A stretch of 39,746 nucleotides of DNA from Bacteroidota bacterium (lineage in GTDB: Bacteria > Bacteroidota > Ignavibacteria > Palsa-1295), in NCBI GenBank assembly GCA_025363505.1, contig JANYDV010000019.1, forward strand, positions 1 to 39,746. Reading direction: 5' to 3'. The position numbers and the translations under genes are program-made. Every line of letters starts with the position of its first letter. Within the stretch, counting starts at the first letter, position 1. Positions 26,990-35,068 of the stretch are shown one piece after another. Under the pieces are notes generated by a model. That model saw nothing but the letters and a program-made list of their open reading frames with translations, had not been told where the DNA came from and made no database searches.

Positions 26990-27340
26990 TTATTTTATAA
27001 CAGTCACTTTTACTGTATCAACACCAAAAGTACTGGAGATACGCAATAGTGTTTTCAGGGTATCCACCAATAACTTTGAGCGATCAATTTGAATTGGAAC
27101 AGAGCTATTATCCCAAGTTCCGGTGGTATCTTTGAGCACCCCGTTCGGAGGAACGACCGCGACAGTCCAGTTGAATGGGCAAGTGCATGTATGAGTAATC
27201 GAAAGTGTTTTCGTCGTTTCACCCGATTGATAGGTCAGTACTTTCGGGCTGATGACCATCCTATTAACGATTACCTGAGTGCCGGTATCATTGCAGCCAA
27301 ATATTGTGATAGCAACTAAAACCAATAACAGCGTACGCAT
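26990..27340 (-). CDS. Small lipoprotein with a BACON/Ig-like beta domain
   Basis: A 116-residue protein with a lipobox (AITIFGCND, Cys about residue 16) and a single beta-sandwich domain: VISPKVLTYQSGETTKTLSI, HTCTCPFNWTVAV, SSVPIQIDRSKL, LLRISSTFGVDTVKVTVI. The order (strand, T-rich strand, a W in the middle, closing V.V.V strand) resembles BACON-type domains found in FCB surface lipoproteins, where they often bind carbohydrate or mucin-like partners. A CTC motif near the middle may form a disulphide or bind a metal. It is downstream of the MFS gene in the same direction. Confidence 0.65.
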   Translation of the reverse strand: MRTLLLVLVAITIFGCNDTGTQVIVNRMVISPKVLTYQSGETTKTLSITHTCTCPFNWTVAVVPPNGVLKDTTGTWDNSSVPIQIDRSKLLVDTLKTLLRISSTFGVDTVKVTVIK

Positions 27341-27404
27341 AATGTGAAATAAAAAAATATTTGTTCATCTATACTACTTAACTCTTAACATAAGAAGTTC
27401 CGTC

Positions 27405-28796
27405 TTAGGCTTCGAGTGCTTGCTTCATAATATCGAGGGAGATAGTTCTCGAACCGGTTTGTTCGGCAATTTGTGAGAGGCTCGGAAGTTTCCGGACAAA
27501 GTGAAAGGTGAGACCTGCCACCACAAATAATACTGCCGCATCAACCCACATCGAGACGCCGACACTATAACTATGAGCCAAGAAGCCGGCAAGCAAACTA
27601 CCAAAGGGAAACAGCCCTGCGAATGAAAGTGAATAGATACCCATCACTCTGCCACGCAGTTCATCGGGTACGAAACGTTGGATCGTGGAGTTGGCAGTGA
27701 TAAAAAATGTAATAATACTCCACCCGGTCATTCCGAGCAAGATTAGTATTGGAATGATCGTCGCGAAGAGTGGTATCAATGAAATTGAGATCACAAACAC
27801 CAAGATCGAAAAATAAATAACGTACCGTGCACGTAAACGTGGTCCGAATGCCGCTTGTGTCAGTGCCGCAAGCAAAGCGCCGACTCCGTTTGCCGATAGT
27901 AATGCACCATAAGTTGACGAATTTCCGTGTAATACTTCGACGGCGATCACCGGAAGATGAACAGTATAGCTCCAGGCAAATAGTGTCATCGTAACGACCA
28001 AGACCATTAATGCACGATAATTTGGAATGTCATAGAGATAGTTGAGACCTTCGCGCATTGCTGTTACTCTGGAGACAGCCCTGACCTTTTTTTCACGTTG
28101 GATATTTTTTGGCAAGCGCATCATCCATAAGCCAAGAATGACCGCAAGGAAAGAAATTCCGTTGAGCAAAAAGCAGATCTCAATCGAGATTGCTGAAATA
28201 ATAATTGCCCCCAAAGCCGGACCGATCAAACGAGCTCCATTAAAAATAGCGGAATTCAATGCAACGGCATTTGTCAGATCTTCACGACCCACCATCTCAA
28301 CGACAAATGCTTGCCGAGTCGGTAGATCGAACGCAATTACAATTCCGGTCAATAAGTTTATCGACCCAAGAAGCCAGATCTGTGTCCAACCCAAGCCAAC
28401 AAATATTGCAAGAGCGATCGCAAATATCCCTGCGAATGATTGTGTCCAGATCAGGATAGTGCGTTTTGGGTATTCGTCAGCAACAGTGCCGGCATAGATA
28501 CCAAATAGCAGAATAGGAACAGCACCAAGAAAGCTCATCAGACCAAGGGCTCGTGAGTCATGGGTTAATTGATAGACCAACCATGCGAGAGCTGTATTTT
28601 GAAGCCACGTACCCACAAGCGAAATACACTGTCCAAAAAAGAACAGCCGGTAGTTACGATGGCGGATAGAACTAAATGTAGTTCGAACCGCATCAAGAAA
28701 AGGTTTGGAATATCGCTCCGGTATTACTAACATTGGGTGATTGATTGAACGTAAAATTGGCGTTGAAGTTACTGTCTTGTTTTTCTTCGGCGACAA
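27405..28796 (-). CDS. MFS exporter (EntS/MFS_3-like)
   Basis: A 463-residue twelve-helix major facilitator. The opening FSSIRHRNYRLFFFGQCISLVGTWLQNTALAWLVYQLT is the signature of the EntS-like drug/siderophore exporter branch, and GTVADEYPKRTILIWTQ is the conserved loop between helices 2 and 3. DLPTRQAFVVEMV follows helix 5, and PDELRGRVMGIYSLSFAG sits in the second half. The TTG start at 28796 is supported by GGGGGGTGATATTGA, a near-perfect ribosome site at proper distance; the alternative ATG at 28733 has none. Substrate unknown; export of a drug or siderophore-like compound is the family expectation. Confidence 0.88.
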   Translation of the reverse strand: MSPKKNKTVTSTPILRSINHPMLVIPERYSKPFLDAVRTTFSSIRHRNYRLFFFGQCISLVGTWLQNTALAWLVYQLTHDSRALGLMSFLGAVPILLFGIYAGTVADEYPKRTILIWTQSFAGIFAIALAIFVGLGWTQIWLLGSINLLTGIVIAFDLPTRQAFVVEMVGREDLTNAVALNSAIFNGARLIGPALGAIIISAISIEICFLLNGISFLAVILGLWMMRLPKNIQREKKVRAVSRVTAMREGLNYLYDIPNYRALMVLVVTMTLFAWSYTVHLPVIAVEVLHGNSSTYGALLSANGVGALLAALTQAAFGPRLRARYVIYFSILVFVISISLIPLFATIIPILILLGMTGWSIITFFITANSTIQRFVPDELRGRVMGIYSLSFAGLFPFGSLLAGFLAHSYSVGVSMWVDAAVLFVVAGLTFHFVRKLPSLSQIAEQTGSRTISLDIMKQALEA

Positions 28797-28830
28797 TCAA
28801 TATCACCCCCCTTACTCAATAATCCACGAA

Positions 28831-28863
28831 TTTTACACCGTGCTCTACAATTCCGTATATTTG
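28831..28863 (+). promoter_or_regulatory. Promoter of the cytochrome oxidase operon
   Basis: TATATTTG at 28856..28863 matches TAnnTTTG; the -33 element is TTTT (28831..28834) with a 21-nt spacer, one base off consensus. It shares AATTCCGTATATTTG with the 26570 promoter and lies 36 nt before the GTG start. Confidence 0.55.
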
Positions 28864-28899
28864 TACTTCGTTATTCACAATTTCTGAAATACTCACGCC

Positions 28900-29730
28900 G
28901 TGTCAGAGATAGCTTTACACAACACTCATTCCGAAGAGCATCACGCAGAAGCTCCGGTCTATACCAGTACCGGAACCCCAATGGGAAAAGTCTTTATGTG
29001 GCTTTTTCTTTGTCAGGATGCCTTGATGTTCATGGGCTTTTTTGCGGCATATATTTCCGTCCGCATCGGTGCCGGCGACCTTTGGCCCGGTCCGGAAAAT
29101 CACGCTCATGGTATCGAGCATTACCCACTCGATATTCCGTTAACAGCTATCAACACCTTTGTGCTGATCTGTTCGAGCGTAACGATGGTAATGGCAGTTC
29201 AGGCGGCGACCTTCAAGAATATCAAGAAAACAATTATGTGGCTCTTGGTCACCGTAGTCGGTGGCTCGATCTTCTTGGGTGTTCAGTATGGTGAATACTC
29301 CCATTTGATTCTCAAAGATCATATGGGTATGGGCAATAGCCTTTTTGATGCCACATTCTTTAGTTTAACGGGCTTCCATGGAATCCATGTGTTTTCGGGA
29401 GTGCTGTATTTATTAGCCCTGACGATTGCCCTCTGGATGGGACCACTTGATAAGCATAAGAAAGATAACTATTGGTTTATTAATCTCTTTCGATTGGTGT
29501 GTCTCGGTGTAACAGTCTTTTTATTTATCGGACCGACAAAAACATGGCCCGGCTTGCCTCACGTACTTATTCCGTTGGTCGCCGGTGCTGCTCCGTATAT
29601 TTTTGTTCGAGGAATTAGCTGGTTCCGTAAACGTCAGGATACAGCTGAAGTTGTCGAAATTGCAGGATTGTATTGGCATTTTGTCGATCTGATCTGGATT
29701 ATTCTTTTCACACTCGTTTATCTCATCTAA
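28900..29730 (+). CDS. ctaE: Cytochrome c oxidase subunit III with a two-helix insertion
   Basis: A 276-residue haem-copper oxidase subunit III. Typical strings: GKVFMWLFLCQDALMFMGFFAAYISVRIG, YPLDIPLTAINTFVLICSS, FFSLTGFHGIHVFSGVLYL and the closing GLYWHFVDLIWIILFTLVYLI. In ordinary proteins the last two blocks are close together. Here about 70 residues (about 185-255) intervene and hold two extra hydrophobic helices (LFRLVCLGVTVFLFIG and VLIPLVAGAAPYIFV), for seven in total. Start is GTG at 28900. Subunits I and II are not in the window. Subunit IV follows, then a molybdenum/cytochrome b group. The gene lies divergent from the MFS exporter. Confidence 0.9.
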   Translation: MSEIALHNTHSEEHHAEAPVYTSTGTPMGKVFMWLFLCQDALMFMGFFAAYISVRIGAGDLWPGPENHAHGIEHYPLDIPLTAINTFVLICSSVTMVMAVQAATFKNIKKTIMWLLVTVVGGSIFLGVQYGEYSHLILKDHMGMGNSLFDATFFSLTGFHGIHVFSGVLYLLALTIALWMGPLDKHKKDNYWFINLFRLVCLGVTVFLFIGPTKTWPGLPHVLIPLVAGAAPYIFVRGISWFRKRQDTAEVVEIAGLYWHFVDLIWIILFTLVYLI

Positions 29731-29746
29731 CTAGATAATAGCGGTT

Positions 29747-30043
29747 ATGGAACACGCTCCTGTAAATCATACGAAGACATACATCACGATTTTCATCGCG
29801 CTTGCGGTGCTCACCCTTATTGAGGTCGGGATGACGATGGTCGGTATGCCTAAGACCCCAATGGTTATTTTGTTGATCGCTCTTGCTTTGGTCAAAGCGG
29901 GGTTAGTGGCGGTATATTTTATGCATTTGAAGTACGATTCAGGTTTTTTATCGGTGATTGCCTATGCACCGCTTGCGGTTGCCAGTATTTTAATCTTGAT
30001 GTTATCGCTTGAGTGGGCATTCCAACCCCACTGGATATTTTAA
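29747..30043 (+). CDS. ctaF: Cytochrome c oxidase subunit IV family protein
   Basis: A 98-residue three-helix protein of the bacterial cytochrome oxidase subunit IV (CyoD/CtaF) family: TYITIFIALAVLTLIEVGMT, LLIALALVKAGLVAVYFMHLKYD (the KA..V..YFMHLK signature) and ILILMLSLEW. It begins 16 nt after subunit III and helps assemble the oxidase in the inner membrane. It continues the same transcript into a 41-aa membrane protein. Confidence 0.9.
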   Translation: MEHAPVNHTKTYITIFIALAVLTLIEVGMTMVGMPKTPMVILLIALALVKAGLVAVYFMHLKYDSGFLSVIAYAPLAVASILILMLSLEWAFQPHWIF

Positions 30044-30058
30044 CAACCAAAGAGCGCG

Positions 30059-30184
30059 GTGTTACCGGCTCCCCCTCTGACAAACCGTGAGCGTAAATTC
30101 CGATTCGTAATGATCGGCATCGGTATCTGGGTCTTCTTCATTTTTTTCTTTTTATTGCTTGTGATCTTGATAGATTGGCATTAG
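30059..30184 (+). CDS. Single-pass membrane microprotein (41 aa) in the oxidase operon
   Basis: Too short for the ORF track. GTG at 30059 to TAG at 30184 encodes 41 residues: a polar, arginine-rich head (PPLTNRERKFRF) and one strongly hydrophobic helix (VMIGIGIWVFFIFFFLLLVILIDWH). It starts 15 nt after subunit IV and is in the same orientation. Its topology is like that of the tiny accessory subunits of haem-copper oxidases (CcoH/CydX-like in form only). A minus-strand ORF on the same bases is not convincing. Likely a real oxidase-associated microprotein. Confidence 0.6.
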   Translation: MLPAPPLTNRERKFRFVMIGIGIWVFFIFFFLLLVILIDWH

Positions 30185-30257
30185 GAATAGTGCACCATTG
30201 CAATACTTCCTGCTAAAAGACTGTACCTTTGTTCTGCATCTTTGTTTAGAAAAGAAC

Positions 30258-30953
30258 ATGATAAAAACCTTATATTTTTTTGGTGCTGTTTTTTTGAGTA
30301 TACTCTTGTGCTCTTGTGATGCAACACCTTCGGGCAAGATAGAACAAGGACTTCGCAGTTTTCAAAAGTTCAATGATGGTGTTCAGCAAGCTGCTTTTAG
30401 CAAGAACAAACTTGCCCCAAAGATCGAAGATAAAGATCTGACCCCTGAATCACAATTTCGAGTCAATGATTATGATACTCACACCCCACCGTCGGATACG
30501 ACCGAAAATTGGCGGCTGTTTGTGACGGGGCTTGTTAAACATCCCGGATACTATTCTCTTGCTCAGATCAAAGAGCTTCAGAAACAAGTACAAAATTCCA
30601 AACACGTCTGCGTTGAAGGCTGGAGCCAAAATATCAAGTGGGGCGGTGTTGCATTATGGTATTTCCTTGATTGGGTTGGTGCTGATTCGACCGCAAAATA
30701 TATCGCGGTCGAATGTGCAGATAAATATTACGAGGGTTATGATATGGAAAGTGCTCGACACCCCGAAACACTTCTGTGCTACGAAGCCTTCAACAAACCA
30801 CTGACACTTCAGCATGGTGCACCTTGTCGCATTGTCATGCCAACGAAATTAGGGTATAAAAGTGCGAAGTGGATATTAAAATTGGTCGTCACCAATACGA
30901 AGCCCGGGGGATATTGGGAAGACCAAGGCTATGATTGGAATGCAGGACTTTAG
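30258..30953 (+). CDS. Molybdopterin-dependent oxidoreductase lipoprotein (sulfite-oxidase fold)
   Basis: The ATG at 30258 (MIKTLYFFGAVFLS) opens a lipoprotein signal (SILLCSC); the track start at 30198 is upstream of it. The 231-residue protein holds one oxidoreductase molybdopterin-binding domain: WRLFVTGLVKHPGYYSLAQI, KHVCVEGWSQNIKWGGVALWYFLDW (the Cys is the expected molybdenum ligand), AVECADKYYEGYDMES, YEAFNKPLTLQHGAPCRIVMPTKLGYKSAKWI. The dimerisation domain of full sulfite oxidases is absent, as in MsrP/YedY. It is tethered outside the cytoplasm by lipid, with its cytochrome b partner 6 nt downstream. Substrate (sulfite, methionine sulfoxide or other) is not readable. Confidence 0.85.
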   Translation: MIKTLYFFGAVFLSILLCSCDATPSGKIEQGLRSFQKFNDGVQQAAFSKNKLAPKIEDKDLTPESQFRVNDYDTHTPPSDTTENWRLFVTGLVKHPGYYSLAQIKELQKQVQNSKHVCVEGWSQNIKWGGVALWYFLDWVGADSTAKYIAVECADKYYEGYDMESARHPETLLCYEAFNKPLTLQHGAPCRIVMPTKLGYKSAKWILKLVVTNTKPGGYWEDQGYDWNAGL

Positions 30954-30959
30954 GCGCGT

Positions 30960-31595
30960 ATGAAAATCTCACCCGCCAAAGTGTTTCAGCACCCATTGAT
31001 TATTCGAGTCACTCATTGGCTCAATGTTATTGCATTGTTGATTATGGTCTCAAGCGGAATGCGAATCTTTAATGCATCACCGCTTTTCGATTTCAAATTT
31101 CCCCATTGGATTACTCTAGGTGGTTGGCTTGGGGGCGCGAGGCAGTGGCATTTTTTTGCGATGTGGATCTTTGTCGTTAATGGTATCATTGCTGTTATCT
31201 ATAATGTGGTAACTCGTCACGGCAGAAAAACGACGATCTTTTCACCAAAAGATATTCACGGATTGTTGCCGATGATCAAATACTATCTTCGGATTACAAA
31301 GAAACATCCCACCGTAGAAAAATATAACTCCCTTCAAAAGCTTGCGTATACCAGCGTACCCTTTCTTGGTCTGGGTGTGACACTATCAGGTTTGGCAATG
31401 TATATGCCTGTTACATTTCAAGAAATAGCATTTATCTTTGGTGGTTATGACCTTGCAAGGTGGTTTCATTTTATCTTTATGGCACTGTTTGTTTTCTTTT
31501 TTCTTGGACATATATTTATGGTGGTGATTTCAGGGTGGTGGAATTTCTGGTCGATGATCACCGGATGGAAACGCGTGTCACCAATACAGAAATAA
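30960..31595 (+). CDS. Four-helix cytochrome b (b561 / cytochrome b/b6-like) partner of the molybdenum enzyme
   Basis: A 211-residue inner-membrane protein with four hydrophobic helices and four candidate haem ligands: His in RVTHWLNVIAL (about 19), ARQWHFFAMWIF (about 64), ARWFHFIFM (about 170) and LGHIFMVVISG (about 184). Two haems b are expected, moving electrons between the molybdenum lipoprotein and quinone or the respiratory chain. It is distinct in sequence from MsrQ/YedZ. The gene begins 6 nt after the molybdopterin gene. The four-His, four-helix pattern is like the cytochrome b subunits of thiosulfate reductase, formate dehydrogenase and hydrogenases. Confidence 0.83.
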   Translation: MKISPAKVFQHPLIIRVTHWLNVIALLIMVSSGMRIFNASPLFDFKFPHWITLGGWLGGARQWHFFAMWIFVVNGIIAVIYNVVTRHGRKTTIFSPKDIHGLLPMIKYYLRITKKHPTVEKYNSLQKLAYTSVPFLGLGVTLSGLAMYMPVTFQEIAFIFGGYDLARWFHFIFMALFVFFFLGHIFMVVISGWWNFWSMITGWKRVSPIQK

Positions 31596-31616
31596 TACTA
31601 CAGTCATTCTTAATTT

Positions 31617-32339
31617 GTGAAACAACAACAAAAAATTCTCCTGGTTGTCGGCGTTGTCATTGCGGTCATGATTGTTTATCTCATCGTTTCAAAACGCACG
31701 ACTGATGCTCCGATCCCGGCTACCGCACTGTCAGTTCAGGCTCCGACGACATTTCATGGCTTCGGACCTGAAGGCACCGGCGGCGATCCTTTACTCAATA
31801 AACAAAAGAATCGATGGTCGGCACCCCAATCATTCCGTGATGTATCGGTAGATGACATTCTCAGTTTTCCACATACAGAACTTGATATGGTCGGAAAAAA
31901 GTATCGATCAAAGTGGGGTAGTTCGGCAAACAATCAACTCGAACAGTATGAATCACAGGGCGTGCGTGTGACGGGTTATCTTGTTGCAGCCAAAGAATCG
32001 GGTCCCGAAAGTTGTAATGGGCACAGTGATTCACTTCGAGATTATCATCTTTGGATCACGTCCTCACCTAATGTCAATAAAAATACCGGTGTGATTGTAG
32101 AAATGACTCCCTATTGGAAAGAACAATTTCCGGAGTGGCGGCTTCGTTACATTCAAGCACTCGTCCGCAATAATGCAAAAGTCCGGATTTCGGGCTGGGT
32201 AATGTGGGACCAAGAGCACCCGGACGAAGTTGGCAAATCACGCGGGTCACAATGGGAAGTGCACCCTGTGACACTGTTCGAAGTACAAAGTGGAGGTTCC
32301 TGGCGCCAACTCAATGGTGATCTTGCGGAAGTTCGGTAA
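31617..32339 (+). CDS. Membrane-anchored OB-fold-like protein, unknown function
   Basis: A 240-residue protein starting with GTG. An N-terminal helix (ILLVVGVVIAVMIVYLIVS) anchors it, followed by an exported domain. The strands GVRVTGYLVAAKESGPESC, DYHLWITSSP, AKVRISGWVMWDQEHPDEVGKSRGSQWEVHPVTLFEV look like an OB-fold of the sort found in uncharacterised secreted proteins ending WEIHPVT. There is one Cys (PESCNGH) and conserved-looking histidines (NGHSDS, EHPDE, EVHP), so metal binding is possible. Third member of the molybdenum/cytochrome b run, 21 nt after it. Family name not recalled; function unknown. Confidence 0.62.
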   Translation: MKQQQKILLVVGVVIAVMIVYLIVSKRTTDAPIPATALSVQAPTTFHGFGPEGTGGDPLLNKQKNRWSAPQSFRDVSVDDILSFPHTELDMVGKKYRSKWGSSANNQLEQYESQGVRVTGYLVAAKESGPESCNGHSDSLRDYHLWITSSPNVNKNTGVIVEMTPYWKEQFPEWRLRYIQALVRNNAKVRISGWVMWDQEHPDEVGKSRGSQWEVHPVTLFEVQSGGSWRQLNGDLAEVR

Positions 32340-32389
32340 CCTATTATCACCGTTTTCGGTTTTGAGAATTCAACTCTATCAATTTAAAT

Positions 32390-33040
32390 ATGAAAGCATT
32401 TGTTGTAGTAATGATCTTCTGCTGTACCTTGGTAGTGACTGCACAAGCACAAAAAGAAAAACCGGGTCGTAGCGTCGCTCGCGAAGAGCTGAGTAATTCA
32501 TACAAAGACAGTATTGAGTATGCCAAGACTTTTAAACAGCTCTATGCGCTGATCGGACCGCAAAAAACGGCGTACATCGATGCCCAAGAATTCTATAATC
32601 GCATCAGCCGTACATTTACCGTGCAAGGCATTGATACTGCTGTGGCACATAAACTTGCTTTGACCGGTATTGATAATAATGCTTACGAAAAAATTTATTA
32701 CTCAATGTACCGTGAGCATTTAGACTTACCCGATCTGAAAAAGTTTTTAGAATTTATTAAAACACCTGAAGGTATGAAGGTGTATCTGGCACTTCCACAA
32801 TTGCAACGCGCCACTACCGAGACCAGCAGTTATGTGACTCGTACGGTGAATGCTAATTTAGCGCCACTCCGCCAAGAAGCACTTCAGAAGATGCAAAAAG
32901 AACGCCCACCGGTGCTAAACCAAAAACTTCCGCCCGGTATGAAGCTTGACTCAGCCGGTCACCCGATTCGCAGAGCACCCGGAGTTCATATTGAAGAAGT
33001 TGCTCCGCATAGTGATTCTTCTTCGTTGAAGCAGAAATGA
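32390..33040 (+). CDS. Exported helical protein, DUF2059-like, unknown function
   Basis: A 216-residue protein with a signal peptide (ending VVTAQAQ). The mature part is mostly helical: YAKTFKQLYALIGPQKTAYIDAQEFYNRISR, YEKIYYSMYREHLDLPDLKKFLEFIKTPEGMKVYLALPQLQ, then a proline-rich tail (KLPPGMKLDSAGHPIRR). The block Y..IYY..Y.EHLDLPDLKKFLEFI.TPEG resembles DUF2059-type periplasmic proteins, whose role is unknown. Its stop overlaps the start of murI by four bases (ATGA), so it is translationally coupled to the racemase, which may hint at a cell-wall context. Confidence 0.62.
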   Translation: MKAFVVVMIFCCTLVVTAQAQKEKPGRSVAREELSNSYKDSIEYAKTFKQLYALIGPQKTAYIDAQEFYNRISRTFTVQGIDTAVAHKLALTGIDNNAYEKIYYSMYREHLDLPDLKKFLEFIKTPEGMKVYLALPQLQRATTETSSYVTRTVNANLAPLRQEALQKMQKERPPVLNQKLPPGMKLDSAGHPIRRAPGVHIEEVAPHSDSSSLKQK

Positions 33041-33849
33041 TCGAGTCTTCAATCGGAGTCTTTGATTCGGGTATCGGCGGTTTGACCGTCGTTCATGAGT
33101 TGTTCGAACAACTCCCGAATGAACGTATCGTCTATTTTGGCGACACAGCTCGTGTTCCGTACGGCTCGAAATCAGTGGAGATCATTCGTCGCTATGCTAG
33201 CGAAGATACTGAACTCCTGTTACAGTATAACCCGTCTCTGATTGTTGTTGCTTGTAATACCGTCAGTGCCGTTGCACTTGACGTTGTAAAGGCGACCGCC
33301 GGGAATATTCCTGTTATGGGAATGATCGGACCTGCTTGTCTTGAAGCTGTAGCGACCACAACCAACGGTCGTATCGGCATCATCGGTACACAAGCGACAG
33401 TGACAAGCAAAGCCTATGATAATGGCATTAATGCAGTCGCTTTAGGAAAAAATATCCGGACATTTTCCCAGGCTTGCCCGCTCTTGGTGCCGCTTGCCGA
33501 AGAAGGTTGGCAAGACCATCGTGCAACAACACTTATTGTTGAAGCCTATCTAAGCCCATTAAAAAAAGCTGAAGTCGATACCCTCATTTTAGGTTGTACT
33601 CATTATCCTGTCCTTTCAACAGTGATCGGAAATTATATGGGTCCTGATGTTACACTGATTAACAGTGGTGCTGTTGCGGCTCGGAATATTAAAGGATATA
33701 CAACGAATACAACTAATCTTTCTGCTGAACATCTATTCCTTGTCAGTGATGTTCCGTCAAAATTTCAATCGGTCGGAGAGCGTTTTTTGGGATATAAACT
33801 TCCCCTTACCAAACAAGTAATCTTCAAAGAAGCTTGGGTTGTAGTATAA
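33037..33849 (+). CDS. murI: Glutamate racemase
   Basis: A 270-residue cofactor-independent racemase providing D-glutamate for peptidoglycan. Catalytic and binding blocks are intact: IGVFDSGIGGLTVVHEL, IVYFGDTARVPYGSKS, VVACNTVSAVAL (first catalytic Cys) and TLILGCTHYPVL (second catalytic Cys). Length is as expected. The ATG overlaps the previous stop (ATGA). Cytoplasmic. Confidence 0.96.
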   Translation: MIESSIGVFDSGIGGLTVVHELFEQLPNERIVYFGDTARVPYGSKSVEIIRRYASEDTELLLQYNPSLIVVACNTVSAVALDVVKATAGNIPVMGMIGPACLEAVATTTNGRIGIIGTQATVTSKAYDNGINAVALGKNIRTFSQACPLLVPLAEEGWQDHRATTLIVEAYLSPLKKAEVDTLILGCTHYPVLSTVIGNYMGPDVTLINSGAVAARNIKGYTTNTTNLSAEHLFLVSDVPSKFQSVGERFLGYKLPLTKQVIFKEAWVVV

Positions 33850-33905
33850 AACACCTTTTATATTTCTCTTTTCTCCCTTATCACTTCTCCGCCCTATATT
33901 TATCG

Positions 33906-33913
33906 TAGATTTG
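33906..33913 (+). promoter_or_regulatory. Candidate -7 element before floA
   Basis: TAGATTTG (TAnnTTTG) 23 nt before the floA ATG, in an 87-nt gap after murI. No TTTG at the expected upstream distance. Confidence 0.35.
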
Positions 33914-33936
33914 TACTCTATTTATCTTACTTTGAA

Positions 33937-34962
33937 ATGGAAAATATGAACCCCATAGGCAACCTCACACTTGGCATTGTTATTGCCGCTTTTTTCTTTT
34001 TGATCATTTTGCTCTCGATCATGCGATTGGGTCTTTGGATCACCGCGCTTTCCTCAGGCGTTCATGTCCGTATTTTTGGCGATCTCGTCGGAATGCGTTT
34101 TCGCAAAGTACCGGCAGATGTCATCGTTCGGGCGAAGATTACGGCTACCAAAGCAGGTATCCCGGTTGAAATTCCGCTGCTCGAAGCCCATTATATGGCT
34201 GGCGGCAATGTCCCACGAGTGATCAATGCGCTTATTAGTGCTCACAAAGCGAACATTGATCTCGATTTTGATCGTGCAGCAGCTATTGATTTGGCTGGGC
34301 GTGATGTACTTGAAGCAGTGAAGCTTTCGGTGAATCCGAAAGTGATCGAAACCCCGCCGGTGGCTGCTGTTGCAAAAAATGGTATCCAAGTGACGGCAGT
34401 GGCGCGTGTGACAATCCGTGCTAATCTCGAACGTCTCGTCGGTGGTGCCGGTGAAGCGACTATTCTTGCACGTGTTGGCGAAGGTATTGTTACCACCATC
34501 GGTTCGAGTCAGTCGCATAAAGAAGTACTCGAAAGTCCGGATAATATTTCGAAGACCGTTCTCAATAAAGGTCTTGACTCCGGCACGGCATACGAAATTC
34601 TTTCTATTGATATTGCTGACGTTGATGTCGGACAAAATATCGGGGCGAAACTGCAGAGCGATCAAGCAGAAGCCGAACTGAAAATTGCTCGTGCAAAAGC
34701 CGAAGAGCGTCGTGCATCGGCAATAGCATACGAGCAAGAAATGAAAGCGAAAGTTCAAGAAATGAGGGCAAAAGTTGTCGAAAGCGAAGCGCTCATCCCG
34801 ATTGCGATTGCCGAAGCATTTCGTAACGGTAAGCTTGGGGTAATGGATTACTACAATATGCAAAATGTGCAGTCAGATACGGCAATGCGCAAATCGATCG
34901 CCGAAAGTTCATCGAGCGATATGAGTGCCATGGGTGGCTCATCGACTACAGGCAACGCATAA
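33937..34962 (+). CDS. floA: Flotillin-like protein FloA
   Basis: A 341-residue membrane scaffold of the FloA (UPF0365) family, which organises functional membrane microdomains. One N-terminal hydrophobic segment ([30 protein letters not shown]) is followed by the PHB-like core: [97 protein letters not shown] long charged helix ([37 protein letters not shown]) rich in EA repeats precedes the serine/glycine-rich tail. A start at the second ATG (MNPIGN) would remove only three residues. Terminator downstream. Confidence 0.92.
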   Translation: MENMNPIGNLTLGIVIAAFFFLIILLSIMRLGLWITALSSGVHVRIFGDLVGMRFRKVPADVIVRAKITATKAGIPVEIPLLEAHYMAGGNVPRVINALISAHKANIDLDFDRAAAIDLAGRDVLEAVKLSVNPKVIETPPVAAVAKNGIQVTAVARVTIRANLERLVGGAGEATILARVGEGIVTTIGSSQSHKEVLESPDNISKTVLNKGLDSGTAYEILSIDIADVDVGQNIGAKLQSDQAEAELKIARAKAEERRASAIAYEQEMKAKVQEMRAKVVESEALIPIAIAEAFRNGKLGVMDYYNMQNVQSDTAMRKSIAESSSSDMSAMGGSSTTGNA

Positions 34963-35015
34963 TATTTTCAATTCGCGGGGCTCTTGGAGCCACCTCTATT
35001 GATGTTGTGTTACAG

Positions 35016-35051
35016 AAAGAGATGGATGCACTTGTGTCCATCTCTTTTTTA
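35016..35051 (+). terminator. Rho-independent terminator after floA
   Basis: AAAGAGATGGA, a 10-nt loop, TCCATCTCTTT, then TTTAA: an 11-bp perfect stem with a run of six or more T residues, about 53 nt past the floA stop and ahead of the phosphohexomutase GTG. Confidence 0.9.
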
Positions 35052-35068
35052 ATATATCACACCTTACT

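Noticed and set aside
34054-34863. 269-aa minus-strand ORF opposite floA
   Set aside because: It lies wholly antisense to a well-conserved flotillin gene, is rich in Cys, Arg, His and Phe and has no recognisable domain: a codon-bias shadow.
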